Notes: generated by a model not told the origin, from the sequence alone. 41,569 nt of DNA from Phormidium pseudopriestleyi FRX01 (GCF_017313335.1 NZ_JAFLQW010000599.1:1-41569), one strand, 5' to 3'; counted from the stretch's first letter, positions 17,461 to 26,645 are shown. Translations and numbers: made by a program.

Positions 17461-17556
17461 TCGGCCTCTTAATCGAAAATCTTTCTGAAAGATTCCCGAA
17501 TTTTGGCTCCTGACTGCTGATTTCTAACCCATACACTTCTCGCAAATCAATCACCC

Positions 17557-18525
17557 GTGTCTAACTTTTCTGAGTCTGACCTGAGTCCCTTGTACGACGA
17601 TTGTTCAGGACAAAGCGATGGGTTTGTCCACAATACTGGCTCTGACTATCTATCCAGTTCCATTGCTGGTTCCCCACCCTATACCCCTGGAGCTGATGGG
17701 AACAACCAACGACCTAGAATAGGGGTTTTTGACAGTGGTCTGGGGGGCCTGACTGTCTTGCGAGAACTCTACCGCCAGCTTCCCCAGGAATCCATTCTTT
17801 ATTTTGGGGATACTGCTCGTCTTCCTTATGGCACTCGCTCTCAAGCAGAAATTATCCAATTTGTGCGCGAGATTCTCCACTGGATGATGACACAGAATGT
17901 CAAAATGGTCATTATGGCCTGCAATACCAGTTCCGCTCTGGCCCTGGAAGTGGTGCAAGCAGAGTTTCCCGTGCCGATGTTGGGCGTGATTTTACCCGGC
18001 GCGAGGGCTGCTGTAAGTCAAGGTCGCCGGATTGGGGTGATTGCGACCCCGGCAACGGCGGCGAGTAATGCATATCGGCGTGCGATTCAAGAAATGAATG
18101 CAGAGTCGCGGGTTTGGCAAGTGGGTTGTCCGGAGTTTGTGCCTTTAATTGAAGGCAACCTGATTAATGACCCTTATACGATGGAGGTGGCACGGGAATA
18201 TTTGGCTCCTCTACAAGAGCAGCAAATCGATACGTTGGTTTATGGTTGTACTCACTATCCCCTTTTAGCTCCAGTTTTCAAGAGTATTTTGCCGAGTTCG
18301 GTCCAGTTAGTGGATCCGGCTGTTCATGTGGTGGCAGCAGCGGCCCAGGAGTTGGAGATGTTAGGGCTACGAGAGACAGGTCCGGCACTCCCGACTCGAT
18401 TTACAGTGAGTGGTTGTGCTCAAGAGTTTGCTCAACGGGCGGTACACTTACTCGGATGTACTCCGGTGGTGTCCAAGGTGTGTTTACCTGTTTTAGAAGG
18501 TCAACCTTTGCCGGTGGAACCTTGA
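17557..18525 (+). CDS. murI: Glutamate racemase
   Basis: MurI makes D-glutamate for peptidoglycan precursors. The catalytic pair is present: Cys122 in ACNTSSAL and Cys231 in YGCTHYPLL, with the substrate loop FDSGLGGLTVLREL (Asp59, Ser60) and YFGDTARLPYGTRS. The frame starts at a GTG (17557) and gives a 50-residue Ser/Asp/Gly-rich N-terminal extension before the family's usual start near RIGVFDSG; no good alternative start or Shine-Dalgarno was found nearer the domain, so the extension may be real. It is downstream of amiC with a short hairpin (AATCTTTC-t-GAAAGATT) in the gap, and upstream of sds, an order I recall from other filamentous cyanobacteria. Confidence 0.95.
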   Translation: MSNFSESDLSPLYDDCSGQSDGFVHNTGSDYLSSSIAGSPPYTPGADGNNQRPRIGVFDSGLGGLTVLRELYRQLPQESILYFGDTARLPYGTRSQAEIIQFVREILHWMMTQNVKMVIMACNTSSALALEVVQAEFPVPMLGVILPGARAAVSQGRRIGVIATPATAASNAYRRAIQEMNAESRVWQVGCPEFVPLIEGNLINDPYTMEVAREYLAPLQEQQIDTLVYGCTHYPLLAPVFKSILPSSVQLVDPAVHVVAAAAQELEMLGLRETGPALPTRFTVSGCAQEFAQRAVHLLGCTPVVSKVCLPVLEGQPLPVEP

Positions 18526-18559
18526 TCCATTCGCTGTTTCAAATTGCTTTGAGCATTCA

Positions 18560-18600
18560 GGCGGCCTTTTGCCCGATGGAGATTGGGTTTGGGCCGTCTT
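18560..18600 (+). terminator. Possible terminator after murI
   Basis: GGCGGCC (18560-18566) can pair with GGCCGTC (18592-18598), with an inner CCC/GGG pairing in the loop, followed by CTTTGG. It begins 35 nt after the murI stop. The U tract is weak, so termination would be inefficient. Confidence 0.35.
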
Positions 18601-18800
18601 TGGAGATAAATTTTGGGTTTCTGGTTCTTAGGTTCTGGTATCTCGGTGAGGCGATCGCCCCAGGGCCAGTTATTTTAAGGAAGAGGTGAGGGAATTTCTG
18701 ACGAATCACTGGAGTCGAAAGCGATCGCCCAAAAGCTTGAGTGCGATCGCTCTGCAACCTCCATCGTTCTCCTGCATCTGAATCCCGCAGGAACACGGAG

Positions 18801-18920
18801 TCAAGGTCTCGAACTCGACCCTTTCGCGTGTCGCACTGCCAAACTCAACAGCAAATAAATGGTTAACAAATAACCTGTTGCCAGAACCGGAATAATCAAA
18901 GGCATATCAGTGTAAGTCAT
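18801..18920 (-). CDS. Possible small single-span membrane protein
   Basis: From an ATG at 18920 the frame encodes 39 aa: MTYTDMPLIIPVLATGYLLT and IYLLLSLAVRHAKGSSSRP, a clean transmembrane helix with a basic, small-residue tail, as in the many one-helix photosynthetic-complex subunits of cyanobacteria. I cannot match it to a named subunit. The frame continues upstream to a TTG at 19007 (68 aa) and remains coding-like (ILKQILLESADRIHITIFVD) back to a stop near 19058, so a longer product or a decayed gene is also possible. No clear Shine-Dalgarno. Confidence 0.4.
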   Translation of the reverse strand: MTYTDMPLIIPVLATGYLLTIYLLLSLAVRHAKGSSSRP

Positions 18921-19007
18921 AGTACGGCCAGAAATGAAAGCGGGGGAGTCGTCAACGAAAATAGTTATATGAATTCTGTCAGCACTTTCAAGCAGAATTT
19001 GCTTCAA

Positions 19008-19786
19008 AATACTGGCATGGGCCTGGTCAGACCCATATAGTCGCTCGGTGAAAACCCTTTTCTTAATCTTGAGGACCTATTGAGACTTCCTCGAACCCCT
19101 CCAGTTACAGCAGTAACCTTCAAAGCTGGAAATACATCCCTTCCAAAAGATCTCTATCGTTCTAGGTTTTCGATGGATCCCACGGATCCCGAGCCAATGA
19201 AACAGTATGAATGGGAGTGGTGAATACCAAGCCCAATACCATCGGTCTTGCGGTGACCGAGAAAAACCCACTCTAGGTTTTTCAGGGTTATGGCTACTAC
19301 TTGCTTTCCCAAAGCAACAACCTGCTCGGGAGCGAACGAAACACAAGAAGCGATCATCAAAGAAAATCCAGACTGAAAGCCACCCGCATGGGGTTTACTG
19401 AACGTAACCCACTCTGGGTTTTTTTCTCATCCAATTATCTAATCTACATCCCAAGCCCCAAGTCACCTAGGAGAAGTTCTGATCTCTAGATCAGTCACCT
19501 AGCTAACAATCTGTTACTTGAGCGCTATCGTCGGAGGCAAACCACATCAGGTAGCGTTGCTACGCTTATGGATGGAATCTTTAAATTCTTACTTTCTACC
19601 CTAACACAAGCGGGTTAAGTTTTCCAGGGTTTTCACCACTTTATTTAACAATTCTTTAAAAAGAGGCCAAGACATCGGTCCGATGAGCTTTTCAGGATAT
19701 TTTTATGAGAAAAGTGTCGGATCGGGAGAGGCTTCGCTTAGAATATATGTAAAATTTCGTAACTTTACGTCTGAGTCGGCCTATCC
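19008..19786. other. Intergenic region upstream of sds with short hairpins
   Basis: About 780 bp without a supported gene. Hairpins seen: TTGCTTT-ccc-AAAGCAA (near 19299-19315), and AACCC-actct-GGGTT followed by TTTTT (19406-19425), which on the plus strand looks like an intrinsic terminator although nothing recognisable precedes it. A close variant, AAACC-cactcta-GGTTT, lies near 19264. The sds promoter is probably in the AT-rich last 150 bp. Confidence 0.45.
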
Positions 19787-20758
19787 ATGACCTCAACCAC
19801 CTCCCTATTTTCCCCGGTTGAAGCAGACCTGCGGTTGTTAACCGAGAACCTGAAACAGCTAGTTGGTGCCCGTCACCCCATTTTGTTCGCTGCGGCGGAG
19901 TACCTTTTTGGGGCCAAGGGAAAACGGATGAGGCCAGCAATCGTGCTGTTGCTCTCGCGGGCCTTGGCACCCGATGGAGAGATCACCCCTCGTCATCGAC
20001 GATTAGCTGAAATCACGGAAATGATCCACACGGCCAGCTTAGTCCACGACGATGTAGTGGACGAATCGGAACTCCGCCGAGGAGTGCCGACGGTTCATAG
20101 TCGATTTGGCAATCGTGTGGCGGTGTTAGCTGGGGATTTCCTGTTTGCTCAATCGAGCTGGTATTTAGCAAACTTAGATAACCTAGAAGTGGTCAAATTG
20201 CTCTCGGAAGTGATTATGAATCTAGCCGAGGGAGAGATTCAGCAAGGGCTGAATCGATTTGACAGCAGCTTAGGGATTGAAGCTTACCTAGAAAAAAGCT
20301 ACTATAAAACCGCCTCCTTAATTGCCAACAGTTCTAAAGCGGCGGGTATATTAAGTGAGGTAGATGAAGAGTTAGCGGAAAACTTCTATCAATATGGACG
20401 CCAGATTGGTCTAGCGTTTCAAATTGTGGATGATATCTTAGACTTCACGGGTTCAACGGATGTTTTAGGAAAAAATGCGGGTTCGGACCTCAGCAGCGGC
20501 AATCTGACGGCACCGACGTTATATGCGTTGGAAGAGAAACCCTATTTAGAGGTTTTAATTGAGCGCGAGTTTGCCGAAGAGGAGGATTTAGCCGAAGCGA
20601 TCGCCTTGATTAAAGACTCCAATGGCATCCCTCGTGCTCGGGAACTGGCCGCTTTCCATGCTCGGGGTGCGGTCAAGCACTTAGAGGGTCTGCCCCCGGG
20701 GGAATGTCATCAAGCCTTGGTAAAATTGGCGGATTATGTCCTGAGTCGCTTGTATTAG
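19787..20758 (+). CDS. sds: Solanesyl diphosphate synthase (long-chain all-trans polyprenyl)
   Basis: The enzyme elongates prenyl diphosphates with IPP to make the C45 side chain of plastoquinone-9. The 323-aa protein has both Mg-binding aspartate motifs: DDVVD (88-92) followed by ESELRRG, and DDILD (215-219), plus GKRMRPAIVLL near the N-terminus. Chain length cannot be read securely from sequence, but this is the standard cyanobacterial member and sits in the murI-sds order I recall from related genomes. It is followed by a short stem CCAGTGG/CCACTGG (20773-20793) 15 nt after the stop. Confidence 0.92.
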   Translation: MTSTTSLFSPVEADLRLLTENLKQLVGARHPILFAAAEYLFGAKGKRMRPAIVLLLSRALAPDGEITPRHRRLAEITEMIHTASLVHDDVVDESELRRGVPTVHSRFGNRVAVLAGDFLFAQSSWYLANLDNLEVVKLLSEVIMNLAEGEIQQGLNRFDSSLGIEAYLEKSYYKTASLIANSSKAAGILSEVDEELAENFYQYGRQIGLAFQIVDDILDFTGSTDVLGKNAGSDLSSGNLTAPTLYALEEKPYLEVLIEREFAEEEDLAEAIALIKDSNGIPRARELAAFHARGAVKHLEGLPPGECHQALVKLADYVLSRLY

Positions 20759-21322
20759 CAATGAGCGTTCAGCCAGTGGGTTGGATCCACTGGTAGCGAA
20801 ATCGCACCGAAGATGAACCGTTAACGGTCCGTTGAGGGTGTTGAGGGTTCGGAGGAGATCGCCGTCGATGGCTCTAGTCTTCCACGGGCGCGATCGCGCT
20901 TAACCCTTTTTCTGGAAATTGCGATCGCCATTCAAGTTGCTCATCAAATTGCTAAATTTCCCTCCGCCATTTCGGGACCTCTGCTGCGGCAGTGGCACCG
21001 AAACCCAAGAAAGAAGGAGGGAGTTAGCCAGCAAGGGTCCAGTGCTTAAGCCCTTGACCCCATGAATCGGAAGTATTTTTGTGGAATAAATCCATCAATG
21101 CGGTGGAAATATTCACCCGACAACCGATTTAACAAAGCGGTTGCCGAGTTAACAGATTGCTAAACAGAAAGAAAACCCGACCGAGGTCAAAACCAATCGC
21201 CCTCACCATCCGGGTGAACCAGACTAACCCTTTGCTATCTAGCTATTTCTCCAGACTGTTCAGGGGAGAGGTCCTCCAAAAGGGCTAACCTGGCCAAACC
21301 GGGACTCCCCCCTGGATCGGAA
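20759..21322. other. Intergenic region between convergent sds and a conserved unknown
   Basis: 564 bp without a supported gene. It contains a stem at 20773-20793, HIP1 sites near 20890-20930 and a hairpin CGACAACCG/CGGTTGCCG (one mismatch) near 21118-21150. Both flanking genes end here, so it holds their 3' ends. Confidence 0.4.
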
Positions 21323-21817
21323 TTAGGCAATATCCGGCGGGACTGGGCGAGATTTAAGCGGATTAGACTGGAGTTGCAGATGTTGTTGTAACTGCGCCTG
21401 AATCAGGGTTTGAAGGTCCTGACGACGAACCTCCGTCCCGGCAGAAACATCTCCTGATTTTTCAAAAAAAACCACACTATCGAGGGTATCAATTGCCACC
21501 ATCTGAAATAAAATATGAATCACCGGGACCGGCACAGCAATTGCTTGTGAATCATTGGGAGCATAACTACCATTGCTGGCGTCCTTAACTGAAGGAAAAG
21601 CATAAATTACCTGTTTCTCAAGATCAGGTTGAGCGCGATTGCGTAACGCCGTCACCATCCAACGTTGATTAAGAGTTTGCAGGATATAATACTGGGAATG
21701 GCGCAATTGCAAAGCCAGTTGCTTCAACGCTGGCGCGATCGCAGCCACGATACCAGGAGTTTGACCATCTTGGGGTGCATTGTCAATCAGAAGCTGAACT
21801 TGTCGATCTAAATTCAT
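21323..21817 (-). CDS. Conserved cyanobacterial protein of unknown function
   Basis: From the ATG at 21817 the product is 164 aa, starting MNLDRQVQLLIDNAPQDG. It continues GIVAAIAPALKQLALQLRHS, YYILQTLNQRWMVTAL, YAFPSVKDAS, VPVPVIHILFQMVAIDTLDS and ends RPVPPDIA. I recognise this as a widely conserved cyanobacterial family without a known role. The frame runs back to 22060, but that would overlap the divergent hetZ gene and adds unrelated sequence; 21844 and 21868 are other possible ATG starts. No signal peptide or membrane span. Confidence 0.8.
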   Translation of the reverse strand: MNLDRQVQLLIDNAPQDGQTPGIVAAIAPALKQLALQLRHSQYYILQTLNQRWMVTALRNRAQPDLEKQVIYAFPSVKDASNGSYAPNDSQAIAVPVPVIHILFQMVAIDTLDSVVFFEKSGDVSAGTEVRRQDLQTLIQAQLQQHLQLQSNPLKSRPVPPDIA

Positions 21818-21868
21818 TGTTAAATAGGTCGAGCTTTCTATCATCCATTTAAGTTTAGCTGTAGTCAT

Positions 21869-21885
21869 CCCTAGCTGGACTAGGG
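21869..21885. promoter_or_regulatory. Inverted repeat between the divergent unknown gene and hetZ
   Basis: CCCTAG-ctgga-CTAGGG is a perfect 6-bp inverted repeat centred about 30 bp before the hetZ ATG and 60 bp before the divergent gene's ATG (21817). Its place and symmetry suggest an operator for a dimeric regulator, but no regulator is implied by the sequence itself. Confidence 0.3.
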
Positions 21886-21907
21886 GGTTGATACTTATAA
21901 AACCACC

Positions 21908-23077
21908 ATGATGGGAAAAATCGAGGGTCGCGTGGAAGAAGATATTTTTCAACTTCTCTTTACAGAACTCCAGCAAAATACCCGTTCTTCTGACAATAAA
22001 TGCCGGGAAGTCGCCGATCGCATTGCTGCAGAAGTCAACCGGATTTGCCAAGAAAGTCAAAGAATTAAAGCATCAGGAGAAGAAGAAAAATGGAGAGTTA
22101 CTTTATCCCGACATCGCTTACAGCAATGTCTGTTTTATTATAATTTTGGGGCGCGAGGGGGGAGAGTGGAATTACACAGTACCCTCAGTGCGATGGTTTA
22201 TCGCTACATTACGCCGCCTCAAATCCAGTCGAGTTATCAAGCTCGCTTGAACTTAATCGAAGATTTTCTACAAGGATTTTATGTGGAATCCTTAAATGCG
22301 TTTCGACGAGAAGCGCAACTGGAGGGGACCTTTTCCCCCACCACCTTGTTAGAACTGTCTGAATATATGGCATTCACCGAACGGTATGCTAAACGGCGGA
22401 TTCCGCTATCGGGAGGGCGATCGCAACAACTGCTGATCTTGCGAGCACAAACCTTTTCGCAACAGCAACCGCCAGAAACAACGGTCGATATGGAGCAAGC
22501 TGCCGAAGGGTCCTCCCTAGACTCAGACCAAACCTGGAATGACTCCTCAGTGCAGCAAGTGCGACATGCGATGGTTGATCGGGATCTAGAACCTGCCGAT
22601 CATTCCTTGCGCGAAACCGTCGTCAAAGAAGTGCTGGGTTACCTGCAAGAGAGAGGACAAAACGACTGTGCGGACTATTTTATTTTGCGATTGCAAGATT
22701 TACCCACCAATGAAATCGAAGAAATTTTAGGCGTGACTCCGCGACAGCGGGATTACTTACAGCAGCGCTTTAAATATCATTTGATTCGATTTGCACTCTC
22801 TCACCGTTGGGAACTGGTCCATGAATGGTTAGAAGCCGATTTAGAGCGAAACTTGGGGTTAACTCCGGAACGGTGGCAACAATTTCAAGACAGCCTAGAA
22901 GCTTCACAACGGAAATTACTCGAATTAAAGCAACAAGGCGCAAACGATTCAGACATTGCCAAACTCTTAGAATGTACAGTTAACCAAGTGCAGAAACGGT
23001 GGTTTAGACTACTAGAAGCCGCATGGCATCTTCGCAACGAGCGCGATTCCGGAAATAATGCATCTACAGATGAATAG
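21908..23077 (+). CDS. hetZ: HetZ family protein
   Basis: HetZ is a cyanobacterial protein needed for early heterocyst differentiation in Anabaena, where it acts with HetR and has DNA-binding ability. The 389-aa protein matches the family along its length: RVELHSTLSAMVYRYITPPQ, SSYQARLNLIEDFLQGFYVE, SLNAFRREAQ, LLELSEYMAFTERYAKRRIP, AQTFSQQQPPETTVDMEQAA, and the C-terminal helix-turn-helix-like LGVTPRQRDYLQQRFKYHLI plus KRWFRLLEAAWHLRN. Two ATGs stand in tandem (21908, 21911). It is followed 11 bp later by patU, so the two are co-transcribed. HetZ also occurs in cyanobacteria that make no heterocysts, so its presence does not show that this organism does. Confidence 0.85.
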   Translation: MMGKIEGRVEEDIFQLLFTELQQNTRSSDNKCREVADRIAAEVNRICQESQRIKASGEEEKWRVTLSRHRLQQCLFYYNFGARGGRVELHSTLSAMVYRYITPPQIQSSYQARLNLIEDFLQGFYVESLNAFRREAQLEGTFSPTTLLELSEYMAFTERYAKRRIPLSGGRSQQLLILRAQTFSQQQPPETTVDMEQAAEGSSLDSDQTWNDSSVQQVRHAMVDRDLEPADHSLRETVVKEVLGYLQERGQNDCADYFILRLQDLPTNEIEEILGVTPRQRDYLQQRFKYHLIRFALSHRWELVHEWLEADLERNLGLTPERWQQFQDSLEASQRKLLELKQQGANDSDIAKLLECTVNQVQKRWFRLLEAAWHLRNERDSGNNASTDE

Positions 23078-23088
23078 GGGGGTAAGAC

Positions 23089-24225
23089 ATGGATAGGGAC
23101 GAGCAAGTATTTCAAAACCTTGCCAACTCAGAGGCTGTTCAAGAGCGAATTCTCGGGTGGCTGTTCCAACTCTCTCAGCCAGACCCGATGCCGCAAATGG
23201 AAGAGCTAACCAGTCCGGAAACACCTCCGGGAACAGACTTAGACAGCCGTTTAGCTCAGAAAAACTTAGACCCTCTCGATTCTGAACCAATCGAGCGATC
23301 GCCCTCAATCGAGGGTGAATCCGAAGCAGGGTTTACCGAACTGGACGAGGGATTGAGTCTCAAAGGAGAGCGACCAATTAAACCAGGAGAGATACCTGCC
23401 GTGCAAGACCGTTTTTACACACTTGTGAAACGCCGACTGGAAACTGAAATTCAACATCACCCCCCCCTATTTCCTTGGGAAAATGAACTGTTGGATTACG
23501 AACCTGATTATTTAGATTTTCCCGAAGAGAAAAAAGTTCCTGCCTTCGATTGGTTGACCCAGTTGCCTTTGTTGAGTTTGCCAGTCACTCTCCCGGCGAC
23601 TGTACTCACCCAACTTTTAGAAGAATGCCGGGTTCTGATCCAATCTTCCCTGCAAGATGGAGCTAAATTAGTCCGTGCAGTAGAAGGATTATTTCCCGAT
23701 CGCCGTCCTCAACTACACCAGTTAGCGGGATGGGCCCTGGCCATGTCTCCAACCCGAGGATCAAGTGCAGAGGCGATTAATCCCCAGGCAACTGGAACGG
23801 TTGATTTTCCCCCCACCTACGAAGGGGCCAGTACGGATCAGAAAATGGTCCTCTGCTTATTGGCCGCCCGAGAAATTATGGGGACCCTGACCTTAAGCGT
23901 CTCTGCTTCGGGAGGGCCTGTCGAACGACAATGGCTCACCAGTGCCGGAATGTTGAGCATTCGGGTGGAATCTGTCGGGAAACCGAATCATGACCCCTCT
24001 AAACCGACCCAATCCCTCGGATGTCTGCGAGTCCGGGGTGAATTCCCCTCCGGTGGGACCTTGCAACTGCGCGGAGGAGAGGCTCAATCTACGACCTCTC
24101 GTCCTAATGCCGGATGTTTGCACGTTGAACTGTTTGAGCCGCAACCGGACTGCTCCTATTTATTAGAAGTGCGCTTCCATAACGAATACCAGAACGCCCT
24201 GACCTTTGTCGTGGGTCTCTCCTAG
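23089..24225 (+). CDS. patU: PatU-like protein
   Basis: This 378-aa protein follows hetZ by 11 bp with a GGGGGG-containing ribosome binding site overlapping the intergenic gap. In heterocyst formers PatU proteins affect heterocyst pattern; in Anabaena PCC 7120 the gene is split into patU5 and patU3, whereas here it is one frame. N-terminal part: FQNLANSEAVQERILGWLFQ followed by a low-complexity acidic linker (about 45-100). Central conserved core: DRFYTLVKRRLETEIQHHPP, LFPWENELLDYEPD, LPLLSLPVTLPATVLTQLLE, VRAVEGLFPDRRPQLHQLAGWAL. C-terminal part (about 250-378) is a beta-rich domain. Identification rests on position and on the core sequence as I remember it. Confidence 0.7.
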   Translation: MDRDEQVFQNLANSEAVQERILGWLFQLSQPDPMPQMEELTSPETPPGTDLDSRLAQKNLDPLDSEPIERSPSIEGESEAGFTELDEGLSLKGERPIKPGEIPAVQDRFYTLVKRRLETEIQHHPPLFPWENELLDYEPDYLDFPEEKKVPAFDWLTQLPLLSLPVTLPATVLTQLLEECRVLIQSSLQDGAKLVRAVEGLFPDRRPQLHQLAGWALAMSPTRGSSAEAINPQATGTVDFPPTYEGASTDQKMVLCLLAAREIMGTLTLSVSASGGPVERQWLTSAGMLSIRVESVGKPNHDPSKPTQSLGCLRVRGEFPSGGTLQLRGGEAQSTTSRPNAGCLHVELFEPQPDCSYLLEVRFHNEYQNALTFVVGLS

Positions 24226-24311
24226 AACGGACAACGAAAGCATTCATCCGATCTATAGAGTAAATTAGGAAGGAAGAAAGACTCGCTTTTGCTCTTTTAT
24301 CCTTCATCACT

Positions 24312-26600
24312 ATGTTTAACTCGTCAGGGATTCGGCATCTGTCCCTTATTCCCATCTGGCGTCGGCTCCGACAGCAAATCGAGGCGAGTAAACCTCCGAT
24401 TCCGGAGGACTCGATGATGCTGCGGGTGCTGGTGCAGGCCCTTGTGATCGTCGGGATTATTGCAACGGATGTGGCGGCAGGGACGATGATGAGCCTTTGG
24501 GCAGTCCCCTTGAGCATCGCAGGAGGCACCTGGAGTTGGTATCGCCGCCGCGATCGCAATACTGCCGTTAAATTTTTGCTTGCAATTGGGATGTTAGTAT
24601 CCCTCAGTGCTTTTTTTGGGCGCTTAGTTCAGGAACTCAACGATACCCGGGTAGTTCTGGCTGAACTGCTGATTCAAGTTCAGGTTCTCCATAGTTTTGA
24701 CCTCCCCCGGCGCTCGGATTTGGGCTATTCGATGGTGATCGGATTGATCCTGTTGGGGGTAGCGGGAACCGTCAGCCAAACCTTAGCCTTTGCCCCGTTA
24801 TTATTAATCTTTTTGGCGATCGCCCTGCCTACGTTGGTCTTGGATTATCGATCGCGCCTCGGACTGAAACCGGAGCAACGTCCCACGGGACCCCGGAACA
24901 AAAAGAAAATAAACTATGGACAACTGAGTTTTTACGGTGTCCTGTTTAGTCTGGTTCTGGCGATCGGACTGGTCATTTTTGCCGTGATGCCGCGTTTTCC
25001 TGGCTATCAATTACAGACCTTTCCGGTGAGTTCTCCCCTGGAAATTCCGGGGGATTTAGATGGTCGTCAAATTGTCAATCCGGGCTATGGCAATGGCGAA
25101 GGAGACGGCACCGGAGGGGACGGCAGTGATGGACCCGGAGAGATTGACGATACCTTTTATTATGGGTTCAATAACCGGATAAACCAAAACCTGCGGGGTG
25201 AAATGACACCCAAAGTCGTGATGCGGGTGCGATCGCAAGCGGAGGGATTTTGGCGCGTCTTGGCATTTGACCGCTATACCGGGAAAGGCTGGGAAATTGG
25301 TCGCAATGAAGAGGCAACCACCCTGCGCCGTCCTAGTTGGTCCTATCAATTTAATGTTCCCATAGATCGCACGCGACTAGGGAGAACCCAGGAGATTGTT
25401 CAAAGCTATACGGCAGTTTCGGATTTACCGAATATCATTCCGGCGCTATATGAGCCGAAATCTCTTTATTTTCCGACGGAACAGGTGACCTTTGATACTG
25501 AAGGCAGTCTGCGATCGCCCTTGGGTTTGGTCGAGGGACTGACTTACACGGTGATTTCAGAAGTCCCTTATCGCGATCGCACCGCCCTTTCTCAAGCCCC
25601 CACAACCTATTCCAAGGCCATTCGCAATTATTACCTGCAAGTCCCTCCAGAAATCAGCGATCGCGTGCGCCAACATACGGAGGAAATTTTAGCAGGCGCA
25701 CCCAATCCGGTCACCTCTCCCTACGAAAAAGCCCTCTATCTGGCTCAATATCTCAAACAAAACTACAGCATTCCGAACGACCCCTTTGGTCTGCCTTTTT
25801 TAGGACCCGAAGATGATTTGGTCGAAACCTTTCTATTCCAGCAACAGGGGGGCTATCCCGACCACTTCTCCACCGTCTATACCATCATGTTGCGTTCCAT
25901 TGGGATTCCCTCTCGCTTAGTCGTGGGGTTTGCGCCTGGAGAGTTTAATCCCTTTACGGGACTCTATGTGGTTCGCAATACCGATGCTTATGCCATGACG
26001 GAGGTGTATTTTCCCGAGTATGGGTGGTTTGCCTTCGATCCAATTCCCGGGAATGAAATCATCCCCCCATCCGTTCAAGAATATCAGACCTTTAGCGTGT
26101 TGCGGATGTTGTGGCGGTGGGTTGCGGGGTGGTTGCCTTCTCCAGTAACCGGATTTGCAGCAGCGGTGTTTTCTATCCTAGGCGGTTGGCTGGTGGGGAG
26201 CATTGTCTGGCTATTGCGACTGTTTACCGGAAGCTGGGTGGGACTATTTGCTGGTTCAATTTTACTCACGGGTTTGGCATTTCTAGGCTGGTTAGCTTGG
26301 AACGCTTTCGGACAGTGGCGTTATCGTCGGTTCTTGGCAAAAATGCCCCCAGTGGCACGACTGTATCAGCAAATGCTGGATACGTTAGGACAGCAGGGAT
26401 ATCGCAAACATCCGGCACAAACCCCGTTCGAGTATGCGCGAGAGTTACACGAACATCAACCCCAGACTGATGCATCTGCAGTTGAGGAGATTTCTCACGC
26501 TTATGTGAGTTGGCGTTATGGGGGCAGTGAACCGAATCTGGATCTTCTCCAGGAACGGTTAGAAGAGTTGAAAAGGCGATCGCAACTCCGACGAAAGTAG
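24312..26600 (+). CDS. Membrane transglutaminase-like protein lacking catalytic Cys and His
   Basis: This 762-aa protein has the TgpA architecture: several N-terminal transmembrane helices (about 38-105, 138-180, 206-227; DUF3488-like), a long extracytoplasmic region, a transglutaminase-like core at about 440-580, two further helices (about 612-665) and a DUF4129-like C-terminal domain. In the core the usual GYCxHF is GGYPDHFS, with Pro516 in place of the nucleophilic Cys, and the usual DAHAW is DAYAMTEVY, with Tyr560 in place of His; the Asp of FAFDP (Asp576) remains. It should therefore not act as a Cys protease/transglutaminase. It lies 86 bp after patU on the same strand. A Gly/Asp-rich loop (GEGDGTGGDGSDGPGE) lies near 262-277. 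Confidence 0.88.
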   Translation: MFNSSGIRHLSLIPIWRRLRQQIEASKPPIPEDSMMLRVLVQALVIVGIIATDVAAGTMMSLWAVPLSIAGGTWSWYRRRDRNTAVKFLLAIGMLVSLSAFFGRLVQELNDTRVVLAELLIQVQVLHSFDLPRRSDLGYSMVIGLILLGVAGTVSQTLAFAPLLLIFLAIALPTLVLDYRSRLGLKPEQRPTGPRNKKKINYGQLSFYGVLFSLVLAIGLVIFAVMPRFPGYQLQTFPVSSPLEIPGDLDGRQIVNPGYGNGEGDGTGGDGSDGPGEIDDTFYYGFNNRINQNLRGEMTPKVVMRVRSQAEGFWRVLAFDRYTGKGWEIGRNEEATTLRRPSWSYQFNVPIDRTRLGRTQEIVQSYTAVSDLPNIIPALYEPKSLYFPTEQVTFDTEGSLRSPLGLVEGLTYTVISEVPYRDRTALSQAPTTYSKAIRNYYLQVPPEISDRVRQHTEEILAGAPNPVTSPYEKALYLAQYLKQNYSIPNDPFGLPFLGPEDDLVETFLFQQQGGYPDHFSTVYTIMLRSIGIPSRLVVGFAPGEFNPFTGLYVVRNTDAYAMTEVYFPEYGWFAFDPIPGNEIIPPSVQEYQTFSVLRMLWRWVAGWLPSPVTGFAAAVFSILGGWLVGSIVWLLRLFTGSWVGLFAGSILLTGLAFLGWLAWNAFGQWRYRRFLAKMPPVARLYQQMLDTLGQQGYRKHPAQTPFEYARELHEHQPQTDASAVEEISHAYVSWRYGGSEPNLDLLQERLEELKRRSQLRRK

Positions 26601-26645
26601 GACGGGTTGGGTCAAGATAAGTGAGGGCGAAAAACCGGGTTTTGT

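Noticed and set aside
19077-19360. Minus-strand frames of 68-89 aa upstream of the small membrane ORF
   Set aside because: Overlapping frames with Cys/Trp/Arg-rich, non-family sequence; they also cross hairpins and have no ribosome binding site.
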